A stretch of DNA of 64,000 nucleotides from JAHWKI01 sp035513575 (GCA_035513575.1 DATKBW010000040.1:1-64000); one strand, 5' to 3'. Counted from the stretch's first letter, positions 7,759-17,677 are shown. Notes: generated by a model not told the origin, from the letters alone. Translations and numbers: made by a program.

Positions 7759-8631
7759 TCAGGTCGCCCGGAGCTCGGCGGAGGAAGGGGCGTGGTCGTG
7801 GCGGTTCCAGCGCAGCAGCATGCCGCGCCGCATGAACTCGGTCTTCGCGCGCACGGTGATGTCGGTCTGGAAAGACCGCTCGAAGCGATGGTCGTAGACG
7901 TAGGCCTTCACGCGCACCAGCGTGTACGGCCCGTCCTGGAAGCGATCCTCGATCCGCACGACCACCGGCTTGGTGAGGAGGACGTAGGGGGAGCTGTAGG
8001 CGGCCTCCGAAGCGACGTGGGTCGCCTCGACGGGATCGCAGTCGTGGGGCAGGAACAGGTCCGTCACCACCTGGCAGTCCGGGTTGCCGGAGTTCGCGTT
8101 CCACGCCAGCCCGCTCAGCACCTCGCCGTTGGGGATGGTCACGCGGGTGTCGTCCGGCGTGGTCAGCTTGGTGCTGTGCAGCCCGATGTAGTCGACCTCG
8201 CCGTACGCCTCGCCGATGCGAACGCGGTCGCCGAGCTGGTACGGCCGGTCGATGAGGATGACGATGCCGCCGATCAGGTTCTTCACCAGGTCCTGGGCGC
8301 CCAGGCCGAGGGCGATGCCGATGGATGCCAGCACGGCCAGCAGGGTCGTCTCGGTGGGTGAGATCACGCCGAACAGGATGATGAGCCCCGCAGCGACCCA
8401 GATGACGAGGCGGACCGCGGGCGCCAGCACGTTGAAGAAGAAGCGCGCGCGGGGCGCCCGCGCGCTGAGGGCCTCGATGCCGAAGACGATGAGGCGGCTG
8501 AGGCCGTAGGCGACCGCGAGCACGACCACGACGACGACGATGGCGCCGATGGAGATGGTCTCCAGCAGCTCCATCAGGGCGGACAGCTCCTCCTGGGGTG
8601 ACTGCACCGCCGCGCTCGCGCCGAGGCTCAT
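7759..8631 (-). CDS. mscS: Small-conductance mechanosensitive channel, MscS family
   Basis: The 290-residue product is a tension-gated channel of the inner membrane. Three predicted helices (about 25-50, 65-85, 90-115) are followed by the pore helix region LLAVLASIGIALGLGAQDLVKNLIGG, with the Gly/Ala pattern of MscS TM3. Next comes the beta domain (ILIDRPYQLGDRVRI, VTIPNGEVLSG) and the C-terminal vestibule. ATG 8631 is chosen because it lies just before the first helix, with GGAG nine bases upstream. The gene begins 14 bases after the stop of the large ATPase gene (8646-11444) on the same strand, so both are probably one transcript. Its 3' end faces the GlsB-fusion gene. Confidence 0.92.
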   Translation of the reverse strand: MSLGASAAVQSPQEELSALMELLETISIGAIVVVVVVLAVAYGLSRLIVFGIEALSARAPRARFFFNVLAPAVRLVIWVAAGLIILFGVISPTETTLLAVLASIGIALGLGAQDLVKNLIGGIVILIDRPYQLGDRVRIGEAYGEVDYIGLHSTKLTTPDDTRVTIPNGEVLSGLAWNANSGNPDCQVVTDLFLPHDCDPVEATHVASEAAYSSPYVLLTKPVVVRIEDRFQDGPYTLVRVKAYVYDHRFERSFQTDITVRAKTEFMRRGMLLRWNRHDHAPSSAELRAT

Positions 8632-8645
8632 TGTCGCTCCGGTCG

Positions 8646-11444
8646 TCACAGGAGATTGCGGCGGAAGAGCGCCTCGTGCACGGCGCTCATGGCCTCCGGC
8701 CGAACGCGGAACCCGGGCCGGCCGGGGTCGCGGGCGATGATCTGTCGGGCGACCAGCTCGTCGATCTGCGCGTCGCTCACCTCGACCGGCTGCTGGAAGA
8801 CCAGCGCGTGCTCGGCGGCGGTGAGGCTGCCGTGCTGCATGAGGGCGACCACCGAGAAGAGGTCGGGCAGCGACAGCCCGGCGATCACGGGCGCCAGGTC
8901 GCGCGCGGCCGGAGCCTTGACCGTGAACAGGCCGTCCTCGATCGCGCCGATGTGCCCCAGCCAGATGCTGAAGGCGGTGCGGTAGACCCCGCCGGACTGC
9001 CGCGCGGTCATCTCGAAGAACGCCCGCTCGGGGTCCCTGGGACGATGGAATCGCCCGGCGAGTTCCCGCCTCGCGCCGCCGTTCTCCGCCGGCGCCTCGA
9101 ACCGGAGCCGCAGCCCCGAGAGGTTGTGTCGCACCAGGATCGCCTGACGGATCTCTTCCGCCGTGGCCGTGCCGGCGTGGATGCGGTGCGAGAAGCGCTG
9201 CCCCAGGCCGATGGCCGCGTCCAGGAAGCGGAACGCGGTCTGGTTGACCACCACGATCCAGAGCACGGACTCGCTGGTCGCGCTGATCAGCCGTCCGAGC
9301 GCGCGCGCGGCCTCGTAGTGGCCGACGTTCCGCAGGAAGGTACGCTCCAGCTCCTCGACCACGACCACGCGCTTCGACGCGCCGAGGTACTCCTCGAGCC
9401 GGGCCGGATCCGGGGCGCCCACGATGGCGGCGACCGCCGGGGCGAGATCGGCCGGATCGAAGACCCGGTGGTGGAACTCGCCACGCAGCACCGGCAGGCC
9501 CTCGAGCGGGCCGTCCAGCGCGCAGTTGATCAGGCTGGTCTTGCCGCTGCCGCGCTCCCCCGTCACCAGCACCGCCGCCGCGTGGCCCTCCTGCCAGCGC
9601 GTCCGGGCGTCCGCGATGGCCGCGAGCTCCGCCGCGCGGCCTACCAGGAGGCGGGCGTCCTTCACCGGGTCGGGGCGGAACAGATGCCGGTACAGGGACG
9701 GCAGCTCCGGGTTGGTGGGATCGCCGGAGAACTCGCCGGGGAGCAGAGGCCGGATGGAGATGTGGGACGCGCCGCCGGCGGTGTCGGGGCTCCACCCGAT
9801 GCGGGCCAGGAATCGCCGGGTGGTGCGCCGGAGCGAGCGGCCGACGACACCCAGCTGGCGGGCCGCGGTCACGGCCAGCACGGCGGCGGCCGCGGGCACG
9901 CCGCGCTCGAGCTCGCGGCGGGTCCGGTGTAGCACTCGCCCCGCGCGGCCCGCGAAGAGCGCCACGCGCGTGTCCCGGACGGCCCGGCAGATGACGGCCG
10001 CGGCGCGCATGCCGTCCGCCGGCCGCTGGGTGGGTTCGCTCCGTCGGAACTGGAGGAGATCGACGGCGTGCTCAACCGCTTCCTCGACCACCTCCCTCGT
10101 CGCGTCACCGCTGCGCACGACGCCGGCGGCGAACGCGACCACCTGGCAGGCGCGCTGAAGGTCGCCCGCGACCTCGCGGTGCTCCTCTTCGATGGCCGCG
10201 AAGAGCGCCGCGCACGATGGCCGCATGGCGCGCTGGTAGGCGTCGAGCAGCGCCCGCCTCGGGTGGACCGTGCGACCCCGGCCACGGCTGCGCGCCCCAC
10301 CGGCGGCGCCGATGGCCAGCTCGGCGGGGAGCGACTCCGCCTCCGCCTCGGCGACGCGGTCCAGGTCCGTCAACCGGGCGGCCGCCGGCCTCACCTCCAC
10401 CTCGACCCGCGGCTCGCCGGCGCTGGACGGGAAGCCCGGCAGCGCCGTGACCAGGCGGTCGAGCTCGGCATCCAGGGCGGCATCGTCCTCCATGGCCGCG
10501 GCCATGGCCCGATCGAGGGCAGAGAGCAGCCCCCCCGTGCACTCCTCCAGACCCCGCTCGAGGGCCAGCTCGGCCCGGACCCCGTCCGCCGCGAAATCCT
10601 CGACGGGGTGTGGCGCGCGCCGCCGCGGCGGCGTCGATGCCGCGCGGTTCCGCAGGACGGCGCCCCGCACGATGGCCGCTCCCAGGGCGGGCAGGAAGCG
10701 GCGGCGCAGAAAGGCGCGGCGGCGGGCCAGGGCGCGCTCGCCGCGCGCTTCGGCGCGCACCCGCGCGGCGTTCGCGCGCTGCCGGGCCCGTCGCAGGTCG
10801 CCCGACCCGACGCTCCAGTCGCTCGTCGCGTCGATGGCCAGCCGGGCCACGTCCCAGGACCGCCGCGCCTGCCCCATCGCGTTCGCGAGCGTCGTCAGGC
10901 ACGCCGCATCCGCCCTGGCGCGCTCCGCGTCCAGATACGCGGCGACGTCGGTGGCGACGGCACGGAGGCGAAGCGGGCCGGGGGCTCCCCGCCAGCGGGC
11001 GATCCAGGCCCAGCGGGATTTCACGCCCCATGCCTCCGCCACTGCAGCCGCCTGCTTTCCGCTCAGCGGCACGGTCTCGGGCAGCAGCCGGATCCAGCTG
11101 CGGAGCGTACGGTCGTGAAGGGCGATCGCCGCACGGGCGCGCCCATCCGGCGCCGATTTCACCACGTTATCGATGGTCGGGACCAGACACCGCCCGATCG
11201 CCCGGGCGCGCAGGGCGCGCAGCCGCTCGATGCTCTCGGGGTCGGGACCCGGCGGAGGCGCGCATGCAACGGCCTGCTCGTCCAGGATCGCGAGCATGTC
11301 GAGCCAGGCCCCGTCGAGCTCGACGACCACCCGCCGATCGAGCGCCTCCAGGCGCTCGGGCAGCTCCGCGAGCGGGGTGGGCACCGGCGCCCCCGTGGGC
11401 GGGCGCTCCCGGCTCCACACGCCGCTAACTCGCCGCGGACACAT
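8646..11444 (-). CDS. Large P-loop ATPase paired with MscS, unknown function
   Basis: The 932-residue product has an about 600-residue helical, Arg/Ala-rich N-terminal part with no recognised domain, followed by an AAA/STAND-like ATPase core. Walker A is TGERGSGKTS (628-637) and Walker B is VVVVEELE (693-700), with the conserved acidic pair. After the core, EEIRQAILVRHNLSGLRLRF and a C-terminal stretch (SVVALMQHGSLTAAEHALVF) look like a lid and a winged-helix-like end. No membrane helix is obvious. The frame opens at ATG 11444, but a GTG near residue 21 (VPTPLAELPERL) is an equally good start. The gene directly precedes mscS, so a role in controlling or sensing through that channel is inferred from context only. 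Confidence 0.7.
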   Translation of the reverse strand: MCPRRVSGVWSRERPPTGAPVPTPLAELPERLEALDRRVVVELDGAWLDMLAILDEQAVACAPPPGPDPESIERLRALRARAIGRCLVPTIDNVVKSAPDGRARAAIALHDRTLRSWIRLLPETVPLSGKQAAAVAEAWGVKSRWAWIARWRGAPGPLRLRAVATDVAAYLDAERARADAACLTTLANAMGQARRSWDVARLAIDATSDWSVGSGDLRRARQRANAARVRAEARGERALARRRAFLRRRFLPALGAAIVRGAVLRNRAASTPPRRRAPHPVEDFAADGVRAELALERGLEECTGGLLSALDRAMAAAMEDDAALDAELDRLVTALPGFPSSAGEPRVEVEVRPAAARLTDLDRVAEAEAESLPAELAIGAAGGARSRGRGRTVHPRRALLDAYQRAMRPSCAALFAAIEEEHREVAGDLQRACQVVAFAAGVVRSGDATREVVEEAVEHAVDLLQFRRSEPTQRPADGMRAAAVICRAVRDTRVALFAGRAGRVLHRTRRELERGVPAAAAVLAVTAARQLGVVGRSLRRTTRRFLARIGWSPDTAGGASHISIRPLLPGEFSGDPTNPELPSLYRHLFRPDPVKDARLLVGRAAELAAIADARTRWQEGHAAAVLVTGERGSGKTSLINCALDGPLEGLPVLRGEFHHRVFDPADLAPAVAAIVGAPDPARLEEYLGASKRVVVVEELERTFLRNVGHYEAARALGRLISATSESVLWIVVVNQTAFRFLDAAIGLGQRFSHRIHAGTATAEEIRQAILVRHNLSGLRLRFEAPAENGGARRELAGRFHRPRDPERAFFEMTARQSGGVYRTAFSIWLGHIGAIEDGLFTVKAPAARDLAPVIAGLSLPDLFSVVALMQHGSLTAAEHALVFQQPVEVSDAQIDELVARQIIARDPGRPGFRVRPEAMSAVHEALFRRNLL

Positions 11445-11601
11445 CCGTCATCGGCACGCTGGACATTCCGGAAGGTCGCTCGCAGGGGAGGCGTCGAGCA
11501 AGAAGCACGTCCCGGCGGTGCTGCGGCGCCCGGGACATTGAAACCCTGGCCGAGGTCCTCTCGTTCTGTGGACCAACCCGGCAAACGAGGAAAGCCTCCC
11601 G

Positions 11602-14028
11602 ATGAATCTCGCCCATACCGTCAAGCTCGCTGCCCGCGCCCTGGGCCGGAACAGAGGGGTGACCGCCCTGGCGGTGATCACGCTCGGTCTCGGCATCGGG
11701 GCCACCACCTTCATGTTCAGCATCGTGCACGGCGCGCTCTATCGGGGGCTGCCGTTCCTCGATGGCGACCGGATCATGAGAGTCTGGGCGGCCAACCCGA
11801 CGGAAGGGTGGGACCGTAGCTCCGTGGAGTACCTGGACTACCTGGAGATGAAGGCGGAGCAGAAGTCGCTCGTGGAGCTGGCGGCGGGGTACAGCGGGAC
11901 CGTGAACGTCAGCACGGGCGAGCGGGCCATCCGTCTCGATGGCTCGTTTCTCACGGCCAACGCCATCGCCGTGCTCGGGGTCCGGCCGGTGCTGGGCCGG
12001 GGGTTCCTCCCCGGTGAGGACGCGCCGGGTGCCGCGCCGGTCATCATCCTGTCCAACCAGGTGTGGCAGGACGAGTTCGATGGCGACCCGGCCATCGTCG
12101 GCCGCGGGATCCGTGTGAACGGGGAGGCGTCGACCGTGGTGGGGGTGATGCCCCGGGGCTTCCAGTTCCCGGAAGTCCAGGCGGCGTGGGTCACCATGCG
12201 ACGCAGCCCGGCCGAGGAGCGGAACACGGGCACCGACGTCCTGGTCTTCGGCCGGCTCCGTGACGGCGTGAGCCGGGAAGCGGCGCAGGCCGAGCTGAGT
12301 GCCATCGCCGGACGCCTCGCCTCCGAGTTCCCCGAAACCAACGCGGACCTCGGGGTCAACGTCACGTCGTTCACGGACATGGGGTCCGAGACGACGACCA
12401 TCCTCCTCACCATGCTCGGCGTCGTGGGGCTGATCCTGCTGGTGGCGTGCACCAACGTGGCCAATCTCCTCCTGGCGCGGACCGCGACCCGCACCCGGGA
12501 GATCGCGGTGCGCACGGCGCTCGGGGCCGGTCGCCGCCGTCTCATCGGCCAGCTCATCGCGGAGGCCGGGGTCCTCGCCGCCGCGGGCGCGGTCCTGGGG
12601 GCGGCCGGCGCCTGGGTCGCCATGCGGTGGTTCAGCGAGGCCATCGCCTTCACCGACCCGCCCTTCTGGTTCGTCTTCGCCGTCGATGGCCCCATCCTCG
12701 TCTTCGTGGTCCTGATCGCCGGCTTCGCGGCGGTGGTCTCCGGCGTCATCCCGGGCATCAAGGCCACGGGCGGGGACATCCAGGCCATCCTCCAGGACGA
12801 TTCCCGCGGTTCCTCCTCCATGCGCCTCGGCCGGCTGAGCCGCGGCCTCGTGGTGGCGGAGATCGCGCTGTCGCTGGGACTCCTCGTCGTCGCCGGGCTC
12901 ATGGCCAGGGGGATCCTCGAACGCAGGAACCTGGACCTGCCGTTCCCGACCGAGTCCGTGTTCACCGCGCGGATGGGCCTCTTCGAGAGCGAGTACCCGG
13001 GCCCCGAGGCGCGCCAGGCGTTCTACGACCAGCTCCTCCGCGCCCTCCAGGACGACCCCGCCATCCGGGCCGCCGCGCTGACCAGCGCGCTCCCCGGCTC
13101 GGGCGCCGCCAACAACCGGGTGGCCATCCAGGGCGTGGCCTACGCGGAGGAGCGGGACCAGCCGCGGGCCCGCTCGGCCATGGTCTCGCCCGGCTTCTTC
13201 GAGACGTTCGAGGCCGTGGCGGTACGCGGCCGGGTCATCGACGAGCGGGACACGCGGGCGTCGCTCCCCGTGGTCGTGATCAACGAGTCCTTCGCCGCCG
13301 AGCTCTTCCCGGGCGAGGACCCCATCGCCCGGCAGGTCCGCCTCGGCGCCGCGGGCGACGACGGGACGCCCTGGCGAACCATCGTGGGGGTGGTCCCCGA
13401 CCTGGCCATGGAGGGCGTCTACAACGAGCCCGGCGACATCCGCCGGGGCCTGTACGTCCCGCTGGCCCAGGACGACACGCGCTTCGTGAGTGTCGCGGTG
13501 AGAGCCGTGGAGACCGCGGCCGGAGCCCTGAGCATCACCCCGGCCGTCCGGGCGGCGGTGCAGCGGCTGTCTCCCGACACGCCCCTCTACTGGGTCAGGA
13601 CCCTCCAGGAGGGGATCGACCGGAACCTCTGGACCATCGACATCTTCGGCGGGATGATGATCGTCTTCGGACTCATCGCCCTCGTCATGGCCATCGCCGG
13701 GCTGTATGGCGTGACCGCGTTCTCCGTCGGCCGCCGCACGCACGAGGTCGGCATCCGCATGGCCGTGGGCGCGGCAGCCGGCGATGTCCTCCGCCTCGTC
13801 ATGCAGCAGAGCGCCGTCCAGATCGCCATCGGCCTCACCCTCGGGCTCGGCCTCGCCGCGGGGCTGGCGATGGCCATGCAGGATGTCCTCTTCCGCGTCG
13901 AGCCGCTGGACCCCGTGGTCTACCTCGGGATCACCGGCATCCTCACCACCACGGCGCTGGTCGCCTCGGCGATCCCGGCCATCCGGGCCAGCCGGGTGGA
14001 CCCGGCGCGGGCCCTGAGACGGGACTGA
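11602..14028 (+). CDS. FtsX-like ABC permease of the ADOP type
   Basis: The 808-residue product has the duplicated MacB/FtsX permease layout: an N-terminal helix (LGRNRGVTALAVITLGLGIGA, about residues 14-34), a periplasmic MacB_PCD domain (about 50-250), and three helices near 265-400 containing NVANLLLARTATRTREIAVRTALGAGR. A second periplasmic domain then precedes three C-terminal helices with GRRTHEVGIRMAVGA. Each half carries the E-x-x-x-R-x-A-x-G-A coupling motif that normally contacts an ATPase, but no ATPase gene is adjacent; this is the 'orphan' (acidobacterial duplicated orphan permease) state. The start ATG at 11602 has GAGG nearby. It is divergent from the ATPase/mscS pair and convergent with the peptidase gene. 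Confidence 0.9.
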   Translation: MNLAHTVKLAARALGRNRGVTALAVITLGLGIGATTFMFSIVHGALYRGLPFLDGDRIMRVWAANPTEGWDRSSVEYLDYLEMKAEQKSLVELAAGYSGTVNVSTGERAIRLDGSFLTANAIAVLGVRPVLGRGFLPGEDAPGAAPVIILSNQVWQDEFDGDPAIVGRGIRVNGEASTVVGVMPRGFQFPEVQAAWVTMRRSPAEERNTGTDVLVFGRLRDGVSREAAQAELSAIAGRLASEFPETNADLGVNVTSFTDMGSETTTILLTMLGVVGLILLVACTNVANLLLARTATRTREIAVRTALGAGRRRLIGQLIAEAGVLAAAGAVLGAAGAWVAMRWFSEAIAFTDPPFWFVFAVDGPILVFVVLIAGFAAVVSGVIPGIKATGGDIQAILQDDSRGSSSMRLGRLSRGLVVAEIALSLGLLVVAGLMARGILERRNLDLPFPTESVFTARMGLFESEYPGPEARQAFYDQLLRALQDDPAIRAAALTSALPGSGAANNRVAIQGVAYAEERDQPRARSAMVSPGFFETFEAVAVRGRVIDERDTRASLPVVVINESFAAELFPGEDPIARQVRLGAAGDDGTPWRTIVGVVPDLAMEGVYNEPGDIRRGLYVPLAQDDTRFVSVAVRAVETAAGALSITPAVRAAVQRLSPDTPLYWVRTLQEGIDRNLWTIDIFGGMMIVFGLIALVMAIAGLYGVTAFSVGRRTHEVGIRMAVGAAAGDVLRLVMQQSAVQIAIGLTLGLGLAAGLAMAMQDVLFRVEPLDPVVYLGITGILTTTALVASAIPAIRASRVDPARALRRD

Positions 14029-14038
14029 GCGCGTCGGT

Positions 14039-16231
14039 TCACCTCTCCGGCACCGGGAACCCGCGATCACGCAGGAGCGCCTCCATGCGGGCGTCCCGGC
14101 CGCGGAACGCGCGGTAGGCCTCCGCCGGGTCCACGGAGTTCCGGGGCGCGAAGAGGTGCTCCACCAGCTTCTTCGCCAGCTCCCGATCGTAGAAGCCGCC
14201 CGGGGCTTTCCGGAATGCCTCCGCCGCGTCCGCCGTCAGAACATCCGCCCACATGTAGCCGTAGTAGCCGGCGGCGTAGCCCTCGCCCGAGAAGATGTGG
14301 CCGAAGTGGGGGCTACGGTGGCGCATGACCAGCTCCTCGGGCATGCCCAGCTCCGCCAGCACCTGGCGTTCGAACGCGTCCGGGTCGATGCCCGCCGGAT
14401 CGTGCAGGGTGTGGTACTTCATGTCGACCAGGGCGGAGGCCAGGTACTCCGTCGTGTCGAAGCCCTGGTTGAAGGTGGCGGCGTTCCTGATCTTCGCCAC
14501 GATGTGCGCCGGCATCGGCTCGCCGGTACGGTGGTGCACCAGGTAGCGGCGGATCACCGGCTCGGTGAGCAGCCAGCGCTCCAGGAGCTGGGACTGGAAC
14601 TCCGTATAATCCCGCACGCCGCTGTTCAGCGTGGGATACGCGACGTTCGAGGCGAGGTAGTGCAGCGCGTGGCCGAACTCGTGGAAGAGCGTGGTGGCAT
14701 CGTCCCAGGAGATCAGGACCGGCTCGCCTGGCGCGCCCCTGATGAAGTTGGAGTTGTTCGAGGCCAGGACGGTCTTCTTCCCGTCGAACGTCTCGTAGCT
14801 GCGGTAGGTGGTGGCCCAGGCGCCGGAGCGCTTGCCGGTGCGCGCGTAGGCGTCGAGGTACCAGAGGCCGATGTGCGCGCCGGTCCCGCGGTCCGTCACC
14901 TCGAAGACGTCGACGTCCGGATGGAAGACGGGGACGGTGCCGGGGGGAACGGGCGCGAAGGCGAATCCGAAGAGCTCGCCGGCCACGAAGAACATGGCGT
15001 CCCGCAGGTTCGCGAGCTGGAGGTACTGCTTCACCTGGTCGGAGTCGAGGTCGTACTTCGACTGCCGCACCTTTTCCGCGTAGTAGCGGTAATCCCACGG
15101 CTCGATGGTGATCCCCGCTCCCTCCGCGTCGGCGATGGCCTGCATGTCCGCCACCTCCTCCGCCACGCGGGCGATGGCGGCGGGCCAGACGGCCTCCATC
15201 AGCGCGAGCGCCAGCGCCGGGGTCCTGGCCATGCGGTCCTCCAGGCGCCAGCTCGCGTAGTCGTCGTAGCCCAGGAGGCCGACGCGCTCGTCCCGGAGCT
15301 GGAGGATCTCGGCGATCAGGGCGTTGTTGTCGTGCTCATCGCCGTTGTCCCCCCGCGAGTAGTACGCCCGCCAGACCTCCTCCCGCAGCGCCCGCTCGTC
15401 CGAGAACGTGAGGAACGGGTCCATGGAGGAGCGGGTGTTGGTGACGGCGAACTGGCCCTTCCGGCCGCGCTCCGCCGCCGCGGCCGCCGCGGCACGCACG
15501 AAGGACTCGGGCAGCCCGTCGAGCTGGTCCGCGGTCAGGTACGTGACGTAGCCCTCCTCGTCGGCCAGAACGTTGTTGCCGAAGGCCGTGTGGAGCTGCG
15601 CCAGGCGCTCGTTGATGGCCCCGTAGCGCGCCTTCGCCGCTCCCCCGAGGGTGGCCCCGTTGCGGGCAAACCCGTCGTAGACGAGCTCGACGACCCGGCG
15701 CTGGTCCGCCCGCAGCGTCGCCAGCTTCGGGCCCTCCCGCACGGCCTTCACGCGCTGGAAGAGGGCGTCGTTCTGGGTGATGCGCGTGTTGTGCTCCGAG
15801 AGCTTCGGAGCGAACTCGGCCTGGATCGTCCGGAACTCCGGGCTGGACCGGTTCGAGCTCCAGATCCCGTAATACGTCAGCACCCGGTCCAGGGCGCGTC
15901 CCGCCCTCTCCAGGGGAACGATGGTGTTCTCGAATGTGGCTGGCGCCGGGTTGGCGGCGATGGCCTCGACCTCGCGGAGCTCCAGGGCCATGGCGGCGTC
16001 CAGCGCCCCCGGGAGGTCCGCCAGGTCCATGGCCTCGAACGCCGGGACACCGCCGTAGGGGCCGGTCCACCCGGCCACGAGCGGGTTTCCAACCGGGACG
16101 GCCACGGCGGCCGCGACAGCGGGTGAGGGTGCGGGATCGCGCATGGGCTCCGAGCTCGTGGAAGAATGCCCCGTGCATCCCGCGACCACGAGGAGCGCGC
16201 AGGAGGCGGGCAACGTGCGGTACACGAACAT
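14039..16231 (-). CDS. dcp: M3-family zinc metallopeptidase lipoprotein (Dcp/oligopeptidase A like)
   Basis: The 730-residue product cleaves short peptides, probably releasing dipeptides, in the periplasm. The N-terminus is a lipoprotein signal with lipobox VAGC (Cys 19), unlike cytoplasmic oligopeptidase A. The zinc site is H517-E-F-G-H521 in TTLFHEFGHALH, with the third ligand Glu expected in the following DYTEFQSQLLERW. The C-terminal half holds the substrate-binding segment ending in HIFSGEGYAAGYYGYMWADVL, strongly conserved in M3 peptidases. The length is normal for Dcp. The start ATG 16231 is the only one that keeps the lipoprotein signal. It is divergent from the small GlsB gene at 16421. 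Confidence 0.92.
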   Translation of the reverse strand: MFVYRTLPASCALLVVAGCTGHSSTSSEPMRDPAPSPAVAAAVAVPVGNPLVAGWTGPYGGVPAFEAMDLADLPGALDAAMALELREVEAIAANPAPATFENTIVPLERAGRALDRVLTYYGIWSSNRSSPEFRTIQAEFAPKLSEHNTRITQNDALFQRVKAVREGPKLATLRADQRRVVELVYDGFARNGATLGGAAKARYGAINERLAQLHTAFGNNVLADEEGYVTYLTADQLDGLPESFVRAAAAAAAERGRKGQFAVTNTRSSMDPFLTFSDERALREEVWRAYYSRGDNGDEHDNNALIAEILQLRDERVGLLGYDDYASWRLEDRMARTPALALALMEAVWPAAIARVAEEVADMQAIADAEGAGITIEPWDYRYYAEKVRQSKYDLDSDQVKQYLQLANLRDAMFFVAGELFGFAFAPVPPGTVPVFHPDVDVFEVTDRGTGAHIGLWYLDAYARTGKRSGAWATTYRSYETFDGKKTVLASNNSNFIRGAPGEPVLISWDDATTLFHEFGHALHYLASNVAYPTLNSGVRDYTEFQSQLLERWLLTEPVIRRYLVHHRTGEPMPAHIVAKIRNAATFNQGFDTTEYLASALVDMKYHTLHDPAGIDPDAFERQVLAELGMPEELVMRHRSPHFGHIFSGEGYAAGYYGYMWADVLTADAAEAFRKAPGGFYDRELAKKLVEHLFAPRNSVDPAEAYRAFRGRDARMEALLRDRGFPVPER

Positions 16232-16420
16232 GGTCTCGACTCGCGGAAATGGACTTCACGTCCTTCTGTCCGGGGAGGATAGATCCGGGCCGGGCGGCCC
16301 ACAAGACAACGCCGCCCGCCCGAAAATGCGGCAGGTGTCGTTCCAGCGATGGCGCTTCGAGGCTTTCGGCCCGCCTCGTGCGGGAGCCCGGCCCGCGTCC
16401 CTTTCCTCCCGGAGGACAGA

Positions 16421-16705
16421 ATGTCACTGATCGGACTCCTGGTCCTGCTCCTGGTGGCCGCCATCGCGGGGGCCATCGGGCAGTCCATCGCCGGCTATTC
16501 CCTCGGCGGCTGCCTCGTCTCTTCCGCTGTCGGCCTCATCGGCGCGCTGCTGGGCGGGTGGCTGGCCGGCACCCTCGGGCTGCCGGAGATCTTCGTGGTG
16601 AACATCGGCGGGTGGCCGTTCCCGGTGATCTGGGCGATCATCGGGGCGACTCTCTTCGCCCTCCTGGTGGGGCTGATCACGAGGGGGAGGGCGCCGCGCG
16701 TGTAG
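16421..16705 (+). CDS. GlsB/YeaQ/YmgE-family small membrane protein
   Basis: The 94-residue product has three hydrophobic segments (residues about 3-22, 27-50 and 60-88) rich in glycine, with AVGLIGALLGGWLAGTLGL, the hallmark of the transglycosylase-associated protein family linked to stress response. The start ATG 16421 lies behind an excellent GGAGG. It is the free-standing form of the domain that is fused to a long tail at 6451-7725. The gene ends 12 bases before the convergent lipoprotein gene. Confidence 0.88.
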   Translation: MSLIGLLVLLLVAAIAGAIGQSIAGYSLGGCLVSSAVGLIGALLGGWLAGTLGLPEIFVVNIGGWPFPVIWAIIGATLFALLVGLITRGRAPRV

Positions 16706-16717
16706 GGGTCTCGCGGG

Positions 16718-17536
16718 TCAGAACACCCGGATCCGCTCCACCCGGTAGGTCGCCGGCCCCTTCCGCAGCCGTGACACCTGCGACACCGTCGCGGTGGTGC
16801 CGGGCGCGATGTCCCAGAGCTCGACGTGCTCCTCGCCCCCCGCCTCGTCCCGCACCGTCAGCCTGAGCGTGCCGACGCGGGTCCGGGTCGGGTTCTCCAC
16901 CCGCCCCGCCACGATGCGGGTGCCGGTGAAGGAGTCGTCCACGCGGAGCTCGATGTGGAGCGCCCCGGCAATGGCGTCTTTCCGGAGCATGGTCCGGGCG
17001 GCGGCCAGGTCCGCCGGGCGCGCATTCGCCGGGTGCCGCTCCGCGGCCTCGACGTACGCTCTCGCGTGCGCCACCGCGGCGGCGTGGTCATCGGCGTCGG
17101 CGCGCAGCGCCGTGGCCAGCGAGTCGAGCAGGGCCCGCTCGGCCACCCCGATGGAGACCCGCCAGCGGAGGCGATCCAGCTCGAAAAGCCAGAACCGGCG
17201 GGGATGGTGGCTCGCGATGAGGCGCAGCGTGTCCTGACCGACCCCGGCGACGTGCAGCAGCACGGCCGCGGTATCCCGCTCCGCGCTCAGGAGCGAAGCC
17301 GAGTCCAGCCGCGCCGCGCCCCAGCCGAGGAGCTCCAGCGCGAGCCGGGGCGGCAGCGCGGCGGGGAACGCCTCGAGCGGGATCGTCGCGCGGTCCGCGT
17401 CCGTGAGGAGCGCGTGGATCCCGCGGTCGTCGCCCGCGAGCCGGACGGCGTGGAAGCGCTCCGCCACGTCGACCGGGTCCGAGTCCGGGCCCGCGCAGCC
17501 CGCCAGCACAAGCAGCGACAGGAAAATCCTTCGCAC
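16718..17536 (-). CDS. Lipoprotein with NTF2-like N-terminal and beta-strand C-terminal domain
   Basis: The 272-residue product starts at GTG 17536, which sits seven bases after a perfect GGAGG and gives a clean lipoprotein signal (IFLSLLVLAGC, Cys 14); the open frame runs further upstream without such signals. Residues about 25-130 (VAERFHAVRLAGDDRGIHALL and following) look like the DUF4878/NTF2-like fold found in many lipoproteins. The C-terminal 90 residues (VDDSFTGTRIVAGRVENPTRTRV) resemble an FxLYD beta domain. The function is unknown. The gene is followed downstream by the convergent GlsB gene. Confidence 0.7.
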   Translation of the reverse strand: MRRIFLSLLVLAGCAGPDSDPVDVAERFHAVRLAGDDRGIHALLTDADRATIPLEAFPAALPPRLALELLGWGAARLDSASLLSAERDTAAVLLHVAGVGQDTLRLIASHHPRRFWLFELDRLRWRVSIGVAERALLDSLATALRADADDHAAAVAHARAYVEAAERHPANARPADLAAARTMLRKDAIAGALHIELRVDDSFTGTRIVAGRVENPTRTRVGTLRLTVRDEAGGEEHVELWDIAPGTTATVSQVSRLRKGPATYRVERIRVF

Positions 17537-17677
17537 GAAGAACCTCCGGGACGATCTGGGCGGGGGAGAGGTGGGGGAAGCGTCCTCAAGATAGGGGCTC
17601 GGCCCTCGCGGCACCACCGTTTTCACGGCGGGGCGTCGCCGCCCGGGCTCACGAGGAGGGCCGGCGACGCCAGCGCC

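Noticed and set aside
11425..14070. An 881-codon minus-strand frame opposite the ADOP permease
   Set aside because: Gly/His/Glu-rich antisense shadow without domains; the permease on the plus strand is clear.
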